A DNA stretch of 64,000 nt from Gelidibacter sp038243395 (GTDB lineage Bacteria; Bacteroidota; Bacteroidia; Flavobacteriales; Flavobacteriaceae). The stretch is taken from contig JBBSRC010000007.1 in the NCBI GenBank assembly GCA_038243395.1, positions 14,351-78,350 of the forward strand, read 5' to 3'. The notes under the pieces are model-generated. The model was given only the letters and a program-made list of their open reading frames with translations. It was not told the DNA's origin and did no database searches. Below, piece by piece: positions 62,628 to 64,000 of the stretch; the stretch's first letter is position 1, and the number at the start of each line of letters is the position of its first letter. The translations under genes were made by a program, and so were the position numbers.

Positions 62628-63392
62628 TTATATCAGAGACTTTAATTCTTCTGAAGTTGGTAAAGGATAGAATACAATATGATCTAAATCAAAATTTTCT
62701 TCTGCACATGATAAAGCGCCGATATAATCATCATCTATTTTGAAGCTATAAACGCTTAAATTTTTAAAATCGCCTACCAATGAAAGTGGCACAGAGTGCA
62801 ACCCATCGGTCACAGGTATTCTAATTAAATCGTCATCAATACCTTTCCCAATAGCTTTCACGATAGCTTCCTTTCGCGTCCAAAACTTGTAAAAAATAAA
62901 ATGTTTTTCATGACTATGTTGAACGTCATCTGTTTCAATCTTATTAAAGATATTTGGTAAAATTTCTTTATAATCAAAACTTTTATTTACATATTCGATA
63001 TCAACCCCTACAGGGCTTTTAGCGATGGCAATCAAGGCATAATCGGCTGAATGTGATACGTTAAAAAAAACAGACGGCTGATTAATTAAATAGGGTTTTT
63101 TATTAGAATCAATAGCGATATCTATTCTGGCAACATTCACATCTAACCGGTCCGCCAAGAGAATTTTTAAAAAGGCTCTGCAAATTATAAATCTGTTTTT
63201 ATCCTTTACGAAATGATATCGATTTGCGCGTAGGCGTTCAGATGTGGATAAAATAGATGTCAGATCAGGAACTAAATATTGATATTGTAATAGATCAATT
63301 TTATAAAGTTTTAAACCTCGATTTGCCGCTTCAATAACCTTAGCATCTTGAATCGAGGTTTCTAATGTTTTACAATATAACGTACTATACAC
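62628..63392 (-). CDS. 4'-phosphopantetheinyl transferase (Sfp type)
   Basis: This 254-residue Sfp-like enzyme moves the phosphopantetheine arm of CoA to carrier domains of peptide or polyketide synthases. Motifs in order: FNVSHSADYALIAIA (about 110-124), VGVDIEYVNK with Mg ligands Asp131/Glu133, and FWTRKEAIVKAIGKG (about 170-184). It starts 8 bases inside the end of the thioesterase gene, so the two are coupled and the transferase very likely serves that synthase. Confidence 0.92.
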   Translation of the reverse strand: MYSTLYCKTLETSIQDAKVIEAANRGLKLYKIDLLQYQYLVPDLTSILSTSERLRANRYHFVKDKNRFIICRAFLKILLADRLDVNVARIDIAIDSNKKPYLINQPSVFFNVSHSADYALIAIAKSPVGVDIEYVNKSFDYKEILPNIFNKIETDDVQHSHEKHFIFYKFWTRKEAIVKAIGKGIDDDLIRIPVTDGLHSVPLSLVGDFKNLSVYSFKIDDDYIGALSCAEENFDLDHIVFYPLPTSEELKSLI

Positions 63393-64000
63393 TTTTTAAA
63401 TTCTTATGATCCAGAACATTTTGCAAGCTAGCTGCTAAAACGTCTACATGAGGCTTCTCGAACATGTCCACGTGGTTGCCAGGGACCATGTGTTTTCGAA
63501 TTCCTTTTTTGCCCATTTTTTTCCATCCCAATAAGTCATGATCGTGCACAAAATTAATTTCCTCCTGCGCTCTGAATAAATCGATCACAATGTCTTGAGG
63601 CGTTATGGTATAAGCTTTGGTGGCGATTGCGTGGTTGTGTTCCATTTTATAGGGAACATTAAACTGCATTTCATATTGTTTTTCTTTTCCATGTTTTAGC
63701 TTTAAAAACAATCCTGAAATTTGAACTTTCAACAATTCTTTTCGTCGTATAAAATGCTTTTTACTGGCAAACATATTAAAGCTTAGATACACAACTTTGC
63801 CCATCTGAAATGATGTTTCCAGCACTTTTTTAATCAGAGGATTAGTGTAGTAATAAGATGGATAAACATAGGTGTCAAATTGCGCTAAAATTTTAACTTC
63901 CTTGCCTTGCGCTATTAATTGTCTTGCCATTTCGAAGGCCACAATTCCACCATAGGAAAATCCTCCCAAGGCATAAGGCCCATCAGGATTAGAGGCAACA
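63385..64000 (-). CDS. C-terminal thioesterase domain of a synthase (partial)
   Basis: This is the C-terminal ~205 residues of a larger protein whose N-terminus lies beyond the window. Reading past the first internal TTG gives ...NPDGPYALGGFSYGGIVAFEM, the nucleophile elbow GxSxG of a type I thioesterase. A catalytic aspartate (AQFDTYVYPSYYY) and histidine (PGNHVDMF) follow. Such domains release the product of NRPS/PKS modules; it may also be a stand-alone type II thioesterase. An Sfp-type transferase overlaps its end, supporting a natural-product cluster to the right. Confidence 0.82.
   Translation of the reverse strand, partial: VASNPDGPYALGGFSYGGIVAFEMARQLIAQGKEVKILAQFDTYVYPSYYYTNPLIKKVLETSFQMGKVVYLSFNMFASKKHFIRRKELLKVQISGLFLKLKHGKEKQYEMQFNVPYKMEHNHAIATKAYTITPQDIVIDLFRAQEEINFVHDHDLLGWKKMGKKGIRKHMVPGNHVDMFEKPHVDVLAASLQNVLDHKNLKSV

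Noticed and set aside
1..64000. CRISPR arrays, tRNA, rRNA, prophage or intact IS
   Set aside because: None found by eye: no regularly spaced repeats with unique spacers, no transposase or integrase frame, no cloverleaf recognised.

Overview
The window reads as a stretch of chromosome from a marine-type member of the Flavobacteriaceae (Bacteroidota). The evidence is the low GC content, promoters with the Bacteroidota -7 element TAnnTTTG, families typical of flavobacteria (DUF6952, DUF2141, META lipoproteins, GbsR/MarR, baeRF3) and a trimethylamine-monooxygenase-like flavoprotein. I cannot name the genus. No rRNA, tRNA, CRISPR array, prophage or intact insertion sequence was seen.

Layout. 0.2-1.5 kb: a minus-strand antioxidant set (2-Cys peroxiredoxin, thioredoxin, DUF6952). 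1.9-8.2 kb: NhaC antiporter, a tandem ~250-bp intergenic repeat, a PLP-dependent Cys/Met enzyme divergent from an Lrp regulator, a CPBP membrane protein and lipoamide dehydrogenase. 8.2-16.3 kb: two paralogous M28 peptidase lipoproteins, CsbD, a flavin-binding protein, an FMN glutamate-synthase-like protein and an RCK_C membrane protein. 16.4-20.3 kb: MFS-DsrE, a GbsR/MarR regulator, a PepSY-like protein and a double-META lipoprotein. 20.4-31.6 kb: a baeRF3/Balon-like ribosome factor, SDR, DUF488, epimerase, DUF2141, HdeD, GNAT, amidohydrolase, two oxidoreductases and two tandem EamA exporters. 31.6-37.3 kb: a patchwork of decayed genes around intact Tmm-like monooxygenase and cardiolipin synthase genes, plus a frameshifted outer-membrane beta-barrel. 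37.3-45.8 kb: NDH-2, a serine hydrolase, a TolC/EmrA/EmrB-type exporter and an MscS channel. 46.0-53.6 kb: a minus-strand TetR-TolC-HlyD-lipoprotein-ABC-ABC-permease-permease operon resembling E. coli ybhGFSR. 53.9-62.4 kb: a sulfur/redox block (1-Cys peroxiredoxin, TauE, CPA2 antiporter, TlpA thioredoxin, metallo-beta-lactamase-rhodanese fusion, methyltransferase). 62.6 kb to the end: a phosphopantetheinyl transferase and the C-terminal thioesterase of a natural-product synthase that runs off the window.

Two regulatory patterns connect distant genes. (1) A 54-bp composite promoter (AACAAAACTTTA-like box, 24-bp operator with arms TTAGTTC/GAACTAA, then TAnnTTTG) occurs three times with identical spacing: before the GbsR/MarR gene, before the adjacent PepSY-like gene, and 17 kb away before the beta-barrel gene. 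This suggests an autoregulated envelope regulon. (2) A Crp/Fnr-like palindrome, GTAAC-N4-GTTAC, occurs upstream of four transcription units in the sulfur/redox block, and no Crp/Fnr gene is in the window.

Several genes carry single-base lesions in homopolymers (the beta-barrel at 36.46 kb, the isoprenylcysteine-methyltransferase-like gene at 60.23 kb). They could be real decay or sequencing errors, so they are given as frameshifted rather than dead. All functions are inferred from sequence; no database search was run.
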